DNA from: Parvularcula sp038749595
GTDB lineage: Bacteria; Pseudomonadota; Alphaproteobacteria; Caulobacterales; Parvularculaceae
Assembly: GCA_038749595.1 (NCBI GenBank)
Contig: JBCDHW010000002.1
Location: 310,001 to 374,000 of the forward strand
Length of the DNA stretch: 64,000 bases
Reading direction: 5' to 3'
Shown here: piece by piece, positions 36,591 to 44,721 of the stretch
How positions within the stretch are numbered: the stretch's first letter is position 1
Layout of the letters: each line of letters begins with the position of its first letter
Notes under the pieces: generated by a model
What the model saw: the letters and a program-made list of their open reading frames with translations, nothing else
Told to the model about the DNA's origin: nothing
The model's database searches: none
Position numbers and translations under genes: made by a program

Positions 36591-37243
36591 GAAACAGCCT
36601 TTCGGCGGCGCATCCGCGAAGCAAGCATCGCTGCGCCCGAACCAAAGAGCCAGACACCTGCTGGAACCGGAATTTCCGCACCCGGAGAAAACTCCGTGAA
36701 CACCCGGATCGAATCCCCCGGAGAGCTCGCCGTAAAGTCGATCATGATCGAGTTCGGATCCCCCATCACCACAGAAACGCTGTCAACGTTCTCAAGGCCG
36801 CGCAGGCCGGGGTTGAGATAAGTCACGCCGGTATTGGCAAGAAAGTCCGACGCGGCCAGCGTCGCCGTCTGGGTCGCGATCCCGACAACCGGTGCATCGA
36901 ACGTGATGATCGCCGTGACGCTCCGCGACACAGCCGGATCAAAAACGATATAGTGGCTGGCCACCACGGCGTTCGGGGCGACGTTCATGCCGACATCGGT
37001 CATGATCCCGACCATGCCTGAGTCGACATTCTGCTCTTCGTCAAACGCATAAACGTTTGGGTTCTGAAAGTTGTTGTTGCCCACCGTGTTGTCTGGCGTC
37101 GAGTCCGTGAACGGCAGGTCGAGTATAATGAACGTCCCGCCATTGGTCAGGGCCGAACCGCCGGTAACCTGACCGGAAATCACGGTTGCCTGCGCCGAAG
37201 CGCAAAGAGCGGCTGTGCAAGCCAGTGCTGTGAAAATGCGCAT
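36587..37243 (-). CDS. VPxPA-CTERM (PEP-CTERM-like) sorting-domain protein
   Basis: A 218-residue secreted protein: signal peptide (about 1-19, ending SAQA), a beta-rich, Cys-free mature domain, and a C-terminal sorting tail. The tail is EIPVPAGVWLFGSGAAML followed by a basic cluster (RMRRRK). It has the motif-helix-basic architecture recognised by exosortases. The mature domain belongs to no family I know. No exosortase lies in this window. Divergent from the FemAB-like gene. Confidence 0.8.
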   Translation of the reverse strand: MRIFTALACTAALCASAQATVISGQVTGGSALTNGGTFIILDLPFTDSTPDNTVGNNNFQNPNVYAFDEEQNVDSGMVGIMTDVGMNVAPNAVVASHYIVFDPAVSRSVTAIITFDAPVVGIATQTATLAASDFLANTGVTYLNPGLRGLENVDSVSVVMGDPNSIMIDFTASSPGDSIRVFTEFSPGAEIPVPAGVWLFGSGAAMLASRMRRRKAVS

Positions 37244-37368
37244 AGAGATGTCCCCTCACATGTCTGCGACCTGACAAAGTTAACACGCCGGTAAGGATCG
37301 TCAAAATCGCGCGTCCGCGCCATTTCGCCTGCTGAAAGCGGGCCGGGCTGCGCTAGGTGGGAGCGATG

Positions 37369-38514
37369 ATGGATGCAGCAACGCTCGAAACCCTCTCATC
37401 GCTCCGCGAGGTCAGCCGCGATGCGTGGGACGCTTGCGCCAATCCCTCCGGCAAGCCGTATAACCCCTTCGTGTCATGGGACTTTCTTGAGGCGATGGAA
37501 GCGTCAAAGTCCGTCCGGGCCGGGACAGGCTGGCAGCCAGCGCACCTGGCACTGAAACGCGACGAGAGCCTCATCGGCGTCATGCCGGCCTACCTGAAGG
37601 GGCATAGCCAGGGCGAATACATCTTCGACCACGCCTTCGCCGACGCCTACACCCGCGCCGGAGGCAAGTATTATCCCAAGCTTCTCTGCGCCGTCCCCTT
37701 CACCCCCGCCACCGGTCGTCGGCTCCTTGCGGCTGATGAGGAGACGCAGCAGACCTTAGCCCGCGGCGCGGTGATGGCCGCCGCGAAGATGGGCCTCTCC
37801 GGCGCGCACCTCAACTTTCTGACGGCGGAAGAGGCCGCGGCCGCCGAGGCCGAGGGCTATGCCATCCGCATCGGCGAGCAATACCACTTTGAGGACCGAG
37901 ACTACGGCGATTGGGACGGTTTCCTGAGCGCCCTCGCGTCGCGCAAACGAAAAGCTCTGCGTAAGGAACGTGCTAGCATTGCGGAAAGTGGCCTGACGAT
38001 TGAGTGGGTCACGGGCGGTGACATCGATGCCCGCCATCTCGATGCGTTCTGGTGGTTCTACCAAGACACCGGCGCCCGCAAGTGGGGCACGCCTTACCTC
38101 ACGCGCAAGGCTTTCGAGCTCCTGGCCGAGCGGATGGCGGACAAGATCCTCTACATCTTCGCCCGGCGCGGCGAGGAGTACATCGCCGGAGCCATGAACT
38201 TTATCGGCGGCGACACCCTCTACGGCCGCTACTGGGGATGCTCCGAGCACATCCCCTTTTTGCACTTTGAGCTCTGCTACTACCAAGCCATCGATTTCGC
38301 ACTGCAGCATGGACTGAAGCGCGTCGAGGCAGGCGCCCAGGGCGAGCACAAAATCGCCCGCGGTTACGAGCCCGTGCCCATCCGCTCAGCCCACCGCATG
38401 ATCGACGAGGGCTTCCAAGACGCCGTCAAAGGCTACCTGGCGCGGGAAAAAGAGCACGTCGAGCAAGAACTTGACCTTCTCAAGGCCTACACACCGTATA
38501 AAAAGGGCGCATGA
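37369..38514 (+). CDS. FemAB-like GNAT-fold protein (DUF482/PF04339)
   Basis: A cytoplasmic protein of about 381 residues with the double-GNAT architecture of the FemAB_like/DUF482 family. Landmarks are NPFVSWDFLEAMEAS near the N-terminus, the central SRKRKALRKERASI, TGARKWGTPYLTRKAF and the C-terminal GAQGEHKIARGYEP. Relatives are presumed acyl or aminoacyl transferases without a known substrate. ATG 37369 or 37366 is preceded by GGTGGGAG. It heads a compact operon with DUF2007, HIT and SDR genes, each overlapping the next. Confidence 0.88.
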   Translation: MDAATLETLSSLREVSRDAWDACANPSGKPYNPFVSWDFLEAMEASKSVRAGTGWQPAHLALKRDESLIGVMPAYLKGHSQGEYIFDHAFADAYTRAGGKYYPKLLCAVPFTPATGRRLLAADEETQQTLARGAVMAAAKMGLSGAHLNFLTAEEAAAAEAEGYAIRIGEQYHFEDRDYGDWDGFLSALASRKRKALRKERASIAESGLTIEWVTGGDIDARHLDAFWWFYQDTGARKWGTPYLTRKAFELLAERMADKILYIFARRGEEYIAGAMNFIGGDTLYGRYWGCSEHIPFLHFELCYYQAIDFALQHGLKRVEAGAQGEHKIARGYEPVPIRSAHRMIDEGFQDAVKGYLAREKEHVEQELDLLKAYTPYKKGA

Positions 38515-38909
38515 AAGAAATCGCGCGGTTCTACGACCCCCACGAGGCGCAAGTCGCCGCCGGATTTCTGCGCGCCCAGGGTTTCGACGTCGAGGTCGCC
38601 GACTACAACACTTTGACCGCGCAGCCTGAACTGCGTTTTGGCCTTGGCGGCTTTCGGCTCATGGCAGCGCAACGCGACGCCTATATGGCGGAGAAAACGC
38701 TTGCCGAAACGCGGCGCAAGCCTGCTTTCAGTCCGTGCCCCAACTGCGGAAGCGAACGCGTGAGGCGGAGAAGAGCTTGGCAGGTACCCTTCTTTATGCT
38801 GCCGCTTTTTGGCTTGGTTCCCTTCGCACCTGCAACAGACCAACTCCGCTGCAACAGCTGCGGGCACACGTGGAAAGACGCCGACGATGAGTCTCAAAAC
38901 GACGTATGA
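38511..38909 (+). CDS. DUF2007 domain protein with hydrophobic segment and C-terminal zinc ribbon
   Basis: The N-terminal ~65 residues (ARFYDPHEAQVAAGFLRAQGF) match DUF2007, once named putative signal-transducing protein. The pair CPNC / CNSC then frames a hydrophobic helix (about 91-108), giving a split zinc ribbon around a membrane-like segment. The role is unknown. Its ATG overlaps the FemAB-like stop by four bases, and it overlaps the HIT gene by 23 bases. Confidence 0.8.
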   Translation: MKEIARFYDPHEAQVAAGFLRAQGFDVEVADYNTLTAQPELRFGLGGFRLMAAQRDAYMAEKTLAETRRKPAFSPCPNCGSERVRRRRAWQVPFFMLPLFGLVPFAPATDQLRCNSCGHTWKDADDESQNDV

Positions 38910-39318
38910 TGACGATAACATCTTCGCCAAGATCCTGCGCGGGGAGATGCCCAAGGTTGCGGTGTATGAAGACGATCACACCCTCGCCTTCATGGATGTC
39001 TTTCCGCAGGCGGAGGGTCATACCCTGGTGATCAGCAAGACGGCGAAGTCGACGAACCTCCTCGACATGCCCGCCGACGCCATGGCGCACGTGATGCAGA
39101 CTGCCCAAAAAGTTGCCGGAGCAATCGTCGAAGCGCTCGCGCCCGATGGCTTCCGGATCGTTCAGTTTAACGGTGCACCCGCCGGGCAAACGGTCTACCA
39201 CACCCACGTTCACATCATTCCCGTTTGGGAAGACCGCAGCTTGCGACCCCATGGCTCTGAAATGGCGCCTCCGGATGAACTCGCGGCGACAGCAGAAAAG
39301 ATCAAATATGTCCTCTGA
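38887..39318 (+). CDS. HIT family nucleotide-binding hydrolase (Hint-like)
   Basis: A 143-residue soluble protein with the histidine triad HTHVHIIP and the upstream DDNIFAKILRGEMPKVAVYED and DVFPQAEGHTLVI motifs of the HINT branch. These enzymes hydrolyse adenosine phosphoramidates or aminoacyl-adenylates. ATG 38887 gives the standard N-terminus, although it lies inside the DUF2007 coding end. Member of the FemAB-DUF2007-HIT-SDR operon. Confidence 0.93.
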   Translation: MSLKTTYDDDNIFAKILRGEMPKVAVYEDDHTLAFMDVFPQAEGHTLVISKTAKSTNLLDMPADAMAHVMQTAQKVAGAIVEALAPDGFRIVQFNGAPAGQTVYHTHVHIIPVWEDRSLRPHGSEMAPPDELAATAEKIKYVL

Positions 39319-40033
39319 CGCCCTTAAAGGCCGTATCATCCTGATCACCGGCGCCAGCCGCGGCATCGGCTATGCCGCTGGCGTCGCGTGCGCAAAACGC
39401 GGCGCCACGGTGATCGGCCTCGCCCGCACGGTATCAGGTCTCGAGAAACTCGACGACGAAATCCGCTCCGTAGGCGGACAGACAACGCTCATCCCCGTGG
39501 ACATCACCCAAGAAGAGGCGATCGGCCGCCTACCCGCGGTCCTGGACGAGCGCTTTGGCCGCCTCGATGGGGTCATCCTCAATGCCGGAATCCTCGGTCC
39601 GTTAACGGCCGTTTCGGAGGTTCTGGGCAAGGAATGGCACGAGACCTTCACGATGAACCTGCACGTGAACCTCGCGATGCTGCAATTGCTGCATCCGCTG
39701 TTGCAAAAGTCCGAGTCCGGACGGGTTGCCGCCGTCACCTCCCGCGCAGGCCGGGTGTTCAAGCCGTTTTGGGGCCCCTATGCCGCCTCGAAAGCCGCCC
39801 TCGATGCGCTGATTAAGACTTATGCGGCCGAACAAGAAACCGGCGCAATCCGCGCCAACCTCCTCGACCCCGGCCCCACGGCAACCGCGATGCGCGAACT
39901 CGCCATGCCCGGCGAGGATCAAAGCAAACTCACCCCGCCAGAGATCATTGGGGAATGCCTCGCGGACATGGTCGAAGCGTCGTACACCGATAATGGAGAA
40001 ATGGTCGTCGTCCCGCGGGCCGACGGAACTTAG
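39308..40033 (+). CDS. Short-chain dehydrogenase/reductase
   Basis: A classical SDR of 241 residues: cofactor motif TGASRGIG, structural NAG in LNAGILG, catalytic Ser in VTSRAGR, and YAASK with the catalytic Tyr/Lys. This organisation resembles YciK-type oxidoreductases, but the substrate cannot be assigned. ATG 39308 lies within the last codons of the HIT gene (11-base overlap), so translation is probably coupled. It converges on hemA. Confidence 0.9.
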   Translation: MSSDALKGRIILITGASRGIGYAAGVACAKRGATVIGLARTVSGLEKLDDEIRSVGGQTTLIPVDITQEEAIGRLPAVLDERFGRLDGVILNAGILGPLTAVSEVLGKEWHETFTMNLHVNLAMLQLLHPLLQKSESGRVAAVTSRAGRVFKPFWGPYAASKAALDALIKTYAAEQETGAIRANLLDPGPTATAMRELAMPGEDQSKLTPPEIIGECLADMVEASYTDNGEMVVVPRADGT

Positions 40034-40042
40034 GTCGCTGGC

Positions 40043-40141
40043 TTATTGCGCTGCAATCGCGTGCAGATGATCCTGCCCGCGCGCCAACTTGCACTCCGCC
40101 CACAGAGCATCGAGCGCACCAATGAGGTGCTCCACATGCTC
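40043..40141 (-). other. In-frame continuation of hemA beyond the TAG
   Basis: Immediately after the TAG, in the same frame, the codons read EHVEHLIGALDALWAEC then KLARGQDHLHAIAAQ, ending in TAA at 40045-40043. This has the amphipathic, Leu-rich look of the last helix of 5-aminolevulinate synthases (commonly HTD/E-x-x-EHL-x-x-AL). Restoring one sense codon at the TAG gives 415 residues, close to normal family length. Confidence 0.8.
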
Positions 40142-41290
40142 CTACGTGTGCAGAGGTGTTGGTGAGAACCGCAACCGCTCCGTACCCTTCGGAACAGTCG
40201 GATAATTGATCGGCTGCACGTAAATACCGAAATTGTTCAGCAGACGGTCCGACGTGCCTTTGCAGTGGATGGGGTCACCCACGAATACCGGTACGATGTG
40301 GCTGTCGCTCGGCATCACCGGCAAGCCGCATTCCTCCAGCGCCATTTTAAGGTGCGCCGCGCGCGCCTGATGGGTCACGCGCAGGTCGTTCGAGCGCTTC
40401 AGAATCCGCACCGATTCCAACGCGCCCGCCACCAACACCGGCGACAAAGCCGTCGTGAAGATAAAGCTCGACGCATACGAACGGATCGCATCGATCAAAG
40501 CCGCGGACCCGGCAATATACCCGCCCATCACACCGATGGCCTTGCCCAACGTGCCTTCGACGCAGTCGATCAGATCGAGAACGCCGTCACGCTCGGCGAC
40601 GCCGCCGCCGGTCGGCCCATAAAGGCCCACGCCGTGGACTTCATCGAGGTAGGTGAAGGCCCCATAACGGCGGGCAACTTCAGCAATCTGGCGGATCGGC
40701 GCGATATCGCCGTCCATGGAGTAGACGCTCTCAAACGCAACCACCTTCGGCTGGCCGGCCGGAAGCGCCGCGAGCAGCTCTTCAAGGTGCTCCACATCAT
40801 TGTGGCGCCAGATTTTCTTCTCGCAGCGCCCTCCGCGGATCCCTTGGATCATCGACGCGTGGTTCAGCTCATCAGAAAGAATGCAAAGACCCGGAAGCAG
40901 CCGCGCGAGGGTCGAAAGCGTTGCCTCGTTGGCGATGTACCCCGAGGTGAACAGCAGCGCCGCTTCTTTATGGTGCAGGCTGGCCAGCTCTTCTTCGAGC
41001 TGCACGTGATAATGCGTCGTGCCCGCGATGTTGCGTGTTCCGCCTGCGCCCGCGCCCACATGGTCGACCGCCGCTTTCATCGCCTCGAGCACATCGGGGT
41101 TTTGCCCCATGCCGAGATAATCGTTAGAGCACCAAACGGTGATCTCTTGGACCGAACCGTCGTCGCGGTGAATGTTGGCGGCGGGAAAGCGACCGCGAAT
41201 GCGCTCGAGGTCGGCAAAGATGCGATAGCGGCCTTCGGATCTGACGTCCTGGACGGCCTGCTCAAACGCACGCTGATAATCTACGCTCAT
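40142..41290 (-). CDS. hemA: 5-aminolevulinate synthase, interrupted by an in-frame TAG near the C-terminus
   Basis: PLP enzyme of the C4 pathway that condenses glycine and succinyl-CoA to 5-aminolevulinate, the first haem precursor. The 382 residues before the stop show VWCSNDYLGM, GTRNIAGTTHYH, LDEVHGVGLYG (Asp216) and the PLP lysine in EGTLGKAIG (Lys250). The frame then meets TAG at 40144-40142 directly after TPLHT, where relatives continue with an acidic residue and a final helix. The same frame runs on for 32 sense codons to TAA at 40043. So the gene has a point nonsense change, or the sequence has an error there. A FNR/FixK box lies upstream, with hemB nearby. Confidence 0.93.
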   Translation of the reverse strand: MSVDYQRAFEQAVQDVRSEGRYRIFADLERIRGRFPAANIHRDDGSVQEITVWCSNDYLGMGQNPDVLEAMKAAVDHVGAGAGGTRNIAGTTHYHVQLEEELASLHHKEAALLFTSGYIANEATLSTLARLLPGLCILSDELNHASMIQGIRGGRCEKKIWRHNDVEHLEELLAALPAGQPKVVAFESVYSMDGDIAPIRQIAEVARRYGAFTYLDEVHGVGLYGPTGGGVAERDGVLDLIDCVEGTLGKAIGVMGGYIAGSAALIDAIRSYASSFIFTTALSPVLVAGALESVRILKRSNDLRVTHQARAAHLKMALEECGLPVMPSDSHIVPVFVGDPIHCKGTSDRLLNNFGIYVQPINYPTVPKGTERLRFSPTPLHT

Positions 41291-41365
41291 CGGTCCCCGC
41301 TAGCACAGATTTCTTCCCGTGCATCATGTGTATTGTCGCATTAGGGGATCGGAAAAATCGATGCG

Positions 41366-41379
41366 TTGACAAAGGTCAA
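41366..41379. promoter_or_regulatory. Candidate FNR/FixK-type operator upstream of hemA
   Basis: TTGAC-AAAG-GTCAA is a perfect inverted repeat matching the FNR/FixK consensus TTGAY-N4-RTCAA. It is centred about 82 bases upstream of the hemA ATG, in the 102-base gap after ldtR. FnrL and FixK proteins activate hemA in other alphaproteobacteria, so oxygen-linked control is plausible. Confidence 0.6.
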
Positions 41380-41392
41380 GCACCCATAGCGA

Positions 41393-41932
41393 TCAGAGTT
41401 GATAGCGGATTTGATCGGCCCAAAAACGCTCGAGCCGGTCCAGGGTCAAGTTGGTCGTATCCATCATCTCGACGGTGACATCGCCAACTTTTTCAACACT
41501 GTCGAGCTGGCGCCGAAACAACGCATCGACCTTGTCCCGCACCTCAAAGCCAGACTGGGTCAGCGACACGCGCACTGAGCGCCGATCACGGTCTGAGCGC
41601 GAGTGCGAGATGTAGCCCGCCTCAACCAGCTTCTTCAGGTTGTACGACACGTTCGAGCCAAGATAGTGACCACGGCTGCGCAGCTCACCGGCCGTCAATT
41701 CTGAATCGCCGATATTGAACAGCAGCAGCGCCTGCACGGCGTTGATGTCCGTTTGGTTGACGCGCTCTAACTCGTCCTTGATCACGTCAAGGAGTTGACG
41801 GTGGAGGCGTTCAATTAACGTGAGCAACCGGAGGTAGACCGGCTGGATTTCTTGGTCATCGTTCTGGTCGATGGGTCGAACGGAAGCTTGAGTCTGCATC
41901 GGATCAGCCTGTTGGTCCTGGTGGTCTGCCAT
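41393..41932 (-). CDS. ldtR: MarR family winged-helix regulator of the LdtR/PetP type
   Basis: A 179-residue DNA-binding repressor or activator. Its core shows INAVQALLLFNIGDSELTAGELRSRGHYLGSNVSY-type helix-turn-helix text (cited in parts: TAGELRSRGHYLGSNVSYNL) and the wing SRSDRDRRSVRVSLT. The long N- and C-terminal extensions fit the alphaproteobacterial LdtR/PetP group, known elsewhere for stress and L,D-transpeptidase control. ATG 41932 follows GGAGAGGCGAA; the upstream in-frame ATG is rejected. It lies between hemA and hemB, with a palindrome just before its start. Confidence 0.87.
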   Translation of the reverse strand: MADHQDQQADPMQTQASVRPIDQNDDQEIQPVYLRLLTLIERLHRQLLDVIKDELERVNQTDINAVQALLLFNIGDSELTAGELRSRGHYLGSNVSYNLKKLVEAGYISHSRSDRDRRSVRVSLTQSGFEVRDKVDALFRRQLDSVEKVGDVTVEMMDTTNLTLDRLERFWADQIRYQL

Positions 41933-41949
41933 TTCGCCTCTCCAACCTG

Positions 41950-41963
41950 CACACAACAGTGTG
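41950..41963. promoter_or_regulatory. Palindrome CACAC-N4-GTGTG upstream of the MarR gene
   Basis: Perfect inverted repeat CACAC (41950-41954), AACA, GTGTG (41959-41963), 18 bases before the ldtR start and about 70 bases before hemB on the other strand. Its placement in the divergent promoter region suits a MarR operator, but no binding consensus is available to confirm this. Confidence 0.35.
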
Positions 41964-42033
41964 AAGAAAACGCCAACGTGATACAATCTGCTAGGGCGAG
42001 AACGGCGCCTGTTTCGGCCTCAAGTGAGTAAAG

Positions 42034-43029
42034 ATGACCGTGTTTTTAGCTTCTTACCCGGCAACTCGGCCGCGTAGACTTCGCCAATCCCAACAGATCC
42101 GCGGTCTTGTCCGGGAAAAACGGCTCAGTACACTGGATTTAATTCAAAGTGTAATTGTTAGAGCGCCATCCGATCCATCGGAAATACCGGCGATGCCCGG
42201 CGTGCTGCGCTCAACCCCGGACGAAGCCGCCGACATGGCCGAGCGTTGCCTCAAGGCGGGCATCCCCGCGATGGCCCTGTTCCCCTACACAAGCCAGGCG
42301 GACCGCGACAGCGACGGCAGCGCTGCTTACCGGCACGACAACCTGATGGGCCAGGCGGCCCGCGCCATCAAAAAAGCAGCCCCGGAGATGGTGGTCATCG
42401 CCGACGTAGCGCTCGATCCCTACACCGATCACGGCCATGACGGGTTGATGAGCGATGGCGGGACCATCCTCAACGACCCCACGGTTGAGGCCCTCTGCCG
42501 CCAGGCGCTGGTGCTCGCCGAGGTGGGCTACGACATCGTCGCGCCGTCGGACATGATGGACGGCCGGATCGGCGCGATCCGCAAAGCGCTCGATGCGGCC
42601 CAGCACGAGGACGTGGGCATCCTCTCCTACGCTGTGAAATACGCCTCGGCCTATTACGGCCCCTACCGCGATGCGGTCGGCAGCCGCGGCGCCCTCAAAG
42701 GTGATAAGCGTACGTATCAAATGGATCCGGGCAACGCGGACGAAGGCCTCCGCGAAGCCGCCCTCGACATCCAAGAAGGCGCCGACATGCTGATGGTCAA
42801 ACCGGGCATGGCCTATCTCGACATGGTCACCCGCGTTAAAGACACATTCCGTGTGCCGACCATCGTTTTCCAAGTCTCTGGCGAATACGCCATGCTGAAA
42901 GCCGCCGCCGAAAAAGGCGCCTTCGACTTCGACACCGCCCTCATCGAAAGCCTCATGGCCTTCAAACGCGCCGGCGCCGACGGCATCATAACCTACGCCG
43001 GAGAACACGCCGCTCGTTTGCTGCGTTAA
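42034..43029 (+). CDS. hemB: Porphobilinogen synthase (5-aminolevulinate dehydratase)
   Basis: Condenses two 5-aminolevulinates to porphobilinogen, the step after HemA. The 331 residues show the two active-site lysines in SYAVKYASAYYG and LMVKPGMAYLDM. The metal region DVALDPYTDHGHDG has no Cys cluster, so this is the Mg/K-type rather than the Zn-type enzyme. QADRDSDGSAAY is also typical. Divergent from ldtR, and it shares the haem neighbourhood. Confidence 0.96.
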   Translation: MTVFLASYPATRPRRLRQSQQIRGLVREKRLSTLDLIQSVIVRAPSDPSEIPAMPGVLRSTPDEAADMAERCLKAGIPAMALFPYTSQADRDSDGSAAYRHDNLMGQAARAIKKAAPEMVVIADVALDPYTDHGHDGLMSDGGTILNDPTVEALCRQALVLAEVGYDIVAPSDMMDGRIGAIRKALDAAQHEDVGILSYAVKYASAYYGPYRDAVGSRGALKGDKRTYQMDPGNADEGLREAALDIQEGADMLMVKPGMAYLDMVTRVKDTFRVPTIVFQVSGEYAMLKAAAEKGAFDFDTALIESLMAFKRAGADGIITYAGEHAARLLR

Positions 43030-43030
43030 G

Positions 43031-44002
43031 TCAACTACCTTCAGTCACCGCTTCGGCCACACAAACGTCAAAGCTTGCCAACGTTCCTTTTAAGTTTGGC
43101 GTAGACTGGACGACCAGCGCGATAAGATCAGCCAAATATTCTGTGTTTTCGTTCCCGGATAACCCAGGACCTTGTTCTTGCCTGAGCGCATCTTCCTGCT
43201 GCTCGTTGTTTACGGGTTCGCCCGTGTCAGCCGCCTCCTGTCCAGCCTCATACTCCGAAACCGCATCAACCTGCGCTCGAATTGCGGATACCACAGCACC
43301 CACATCCACCGAGTCGCGTTCTGTTGCCTGAAGAAGCGAAACACTCAGTTTGCGGGCGGCACCGCGATAATTCGGCACCAAATCGCTAAGCGTCTTCTTC
43401 TGTGCAGTGTACAAGTCGAGAGCAGCTTCGGCGTGGTTGAGAACAGACTGACCACGAGTTTTGTCAAAGCCATTCGGTGGTTTGTTAAGGTCGCGACGAA
43501 GCTGAAGCACGGCCTGTCTCAAGGGGGCATCAACCAGATCGGCAGCTGTTTCTAGCTGTTGGACTTCGAACAGTGCCTTCTGGCCTTGGTCGGACAAACA
43601 TCCGAAGCCCGTGACCCCCGCATAGAGGCTCTTGCGGACATTCGGAACGTCAAAGTAATTGCGTAAGGAAGTTAGTAGGCCTGTAGCTAGGCCTGCACTC
43701 GCCAGTCCATTTTTTGGTTCTTCAAACAAAATAAAGGCTGAGATCGTACCGCCAAACAGTATCAAAGGTACGTCGAAATTCTCTTGTCGAAGCTCTTTTG
43801 AAACTAACGCTTGCACAATAGCATCTTCTTTTTTCGCCACCTCACATACCGCGAATTCCATTAACTCTTTCGGCTCTGTTGAGTTCTTTGGTGGCGAACA
43901 GTCCGAGTCTTGGTAAACAGTCGCTATTGGTTTCAGCTGGGTCGCGCAACCTGTCAGAAATACAGCCAGTGTGCATACTGCAGTAAGTAACCTCATAATC
44001 AT
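43031..44002 (-). CDS. Predicted lipoprotein of unknown function, lower-GC gene
   Basis: ATG 44002 follows GGGGAGGCAGACG and begins a lipoprotein signal with lipobox LTGC (Cys19). The 323-residue chain has a hydrophobic stretch (about residues 79-106, LILFGGTISAFILFEE and on), which could insert in a membrane. A helical domain and a Glu/Gln-rich acidic linker (EPVNNEQQEDALRQEQ) follow. I know no family. Codon choice and base composition are clearly more A/T-rich than in neighbouring genes, suggesting acquisition. Its stop is one base from that of hemB. Confidence 0.65.
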   Translation of the reverse strand: MIMRLLTAVCTLAVFLTGCATQLKPIATVYQDSDCSPPKNSTEPKELMEFAVCEVAKKEDAIVQALVSKELRQENFDVPLILFGGTISAFILFEEPKNGLASAGLATGLLTSLRNYFDVPNVRKSLYAGVTGFGCLSDQGQKALFEVQQLETAADLVDAPLRQAVLQLRRDLNKPPNGFDKTRGQSVLNHAEAALDLYTAQKKTLSDLVPNYRGAARKLSVSLLQATERDSVDVGAVVSAIRAQVDAVSEYEAGQEAADTGEPVNNEQQEDALRQEQGPGLSGNENTEYLADLIALVVQSTPNLKGTLASFDVCVAEAVTEGS

Positions 44003-44114
44003 CGTCTGCCTCCCCAATAAGATGGTAGGCAAAGATGGGTGCAATTACAAGGTCAGAATTCTTTGCAAAATAATGATGCAAAAGTCACTTCGCTCACCTA
44101 AACCAGACTAACCA

Positions 44115-44600
44115 CTAGTCCTCAATCTCCGGACCCGTCGCATACTGACGGCCGACATAGACTAGGGGTTTGCCGTTGGTGCTGTCGAAGTGGGCGATCC
44201 GGCCGAACAGGACGGTGTGGTCGCCAAGCTTCAGCTTCTCGTGGACGTGGCAATCAAACCCCGCGATGCGTCCCTTCAAAAGCGGCGCACCCGTGACAAA
44301 GGTCTCGACTTCGTCCGGGTCCATGTCGTGGTTGCCCGGCTTGGCAAACCGGTTCGACAGCGCTTGTTGGTCCGCCATCAGAATGCTGACGGCGTAATGA
44401 TCCGCGTTCAGAAACTGGCGCGCGACACTGGTCTTGTCGTCCAGGCACCAGCTGACGACAGGCGGCTCTAACGACACGGACGTGAACGAGTTCACCGTGA
44501 TGCCCAGCGGCTTGCCGGTTTCATCAAGGCAGGAAACGACGGTGATGCCGGTCGCGAAGCGGGCGAAGGCATTTTTGAGCGGGCGAAACGGATCAGTCAC
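44115..44600 (-). CDS. Flavin reductase-like domain protein
   Basis: A 161-residue FMN-binding split-barrel protein of the flavin reductase (HpaC/DIM6/NTAB) family. Landmarks are FRPLKNAFARFATGITVVS, the flavin-binding GITVNSFTSVSLEPPVVSW, FAVSIL-like AVSILMADQ and the terminal GKPLVYVGRQY. Such proteins supply reduced flavin to partner monooxygenases; none is adjacent here. Monocistronic as far as can be seen. Confidence 0.92.
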   Translation of the reverse strand: MTDPFRPLKNAFARFATGITVVSCLDETGKPLGITVNSFTSVSLEPPVVSWCLDDKTSVARQFLNADHYAVSILMADQQALSNRFAKPGNHDMDPDEVETFVTGAPLLKGRIAGFDCHVHEKLKLGDHTVLFGRIAHFDSTNGKPLVYVGRQYATGPEIED

Positions 44601-44721
44601 GCGGCGCCCCTAAGACAAGCCCTGCGCGTCGTCCATGTGAAATCATGGATTTATGACGATGCAGCTTCCTTTGCCGCATGGTGTTGCCTATTGTGGACAG
44701 CCCTTCGAGGAGAGACCTGTG

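Noticed and set aside
40142..40144. TAG in hemA read as a sense codon through genome-wide recoding or pyrrolysine
   Set aside because: Several unrelated genes in the window end at TAG without continuation, so TAG is used as an ordinary stop; local mutation, suppression or error is more likely.
40265..41344. 359-residue plus-strand open frame
   Set aside because: Antisense of hemA with no recognisable domain.
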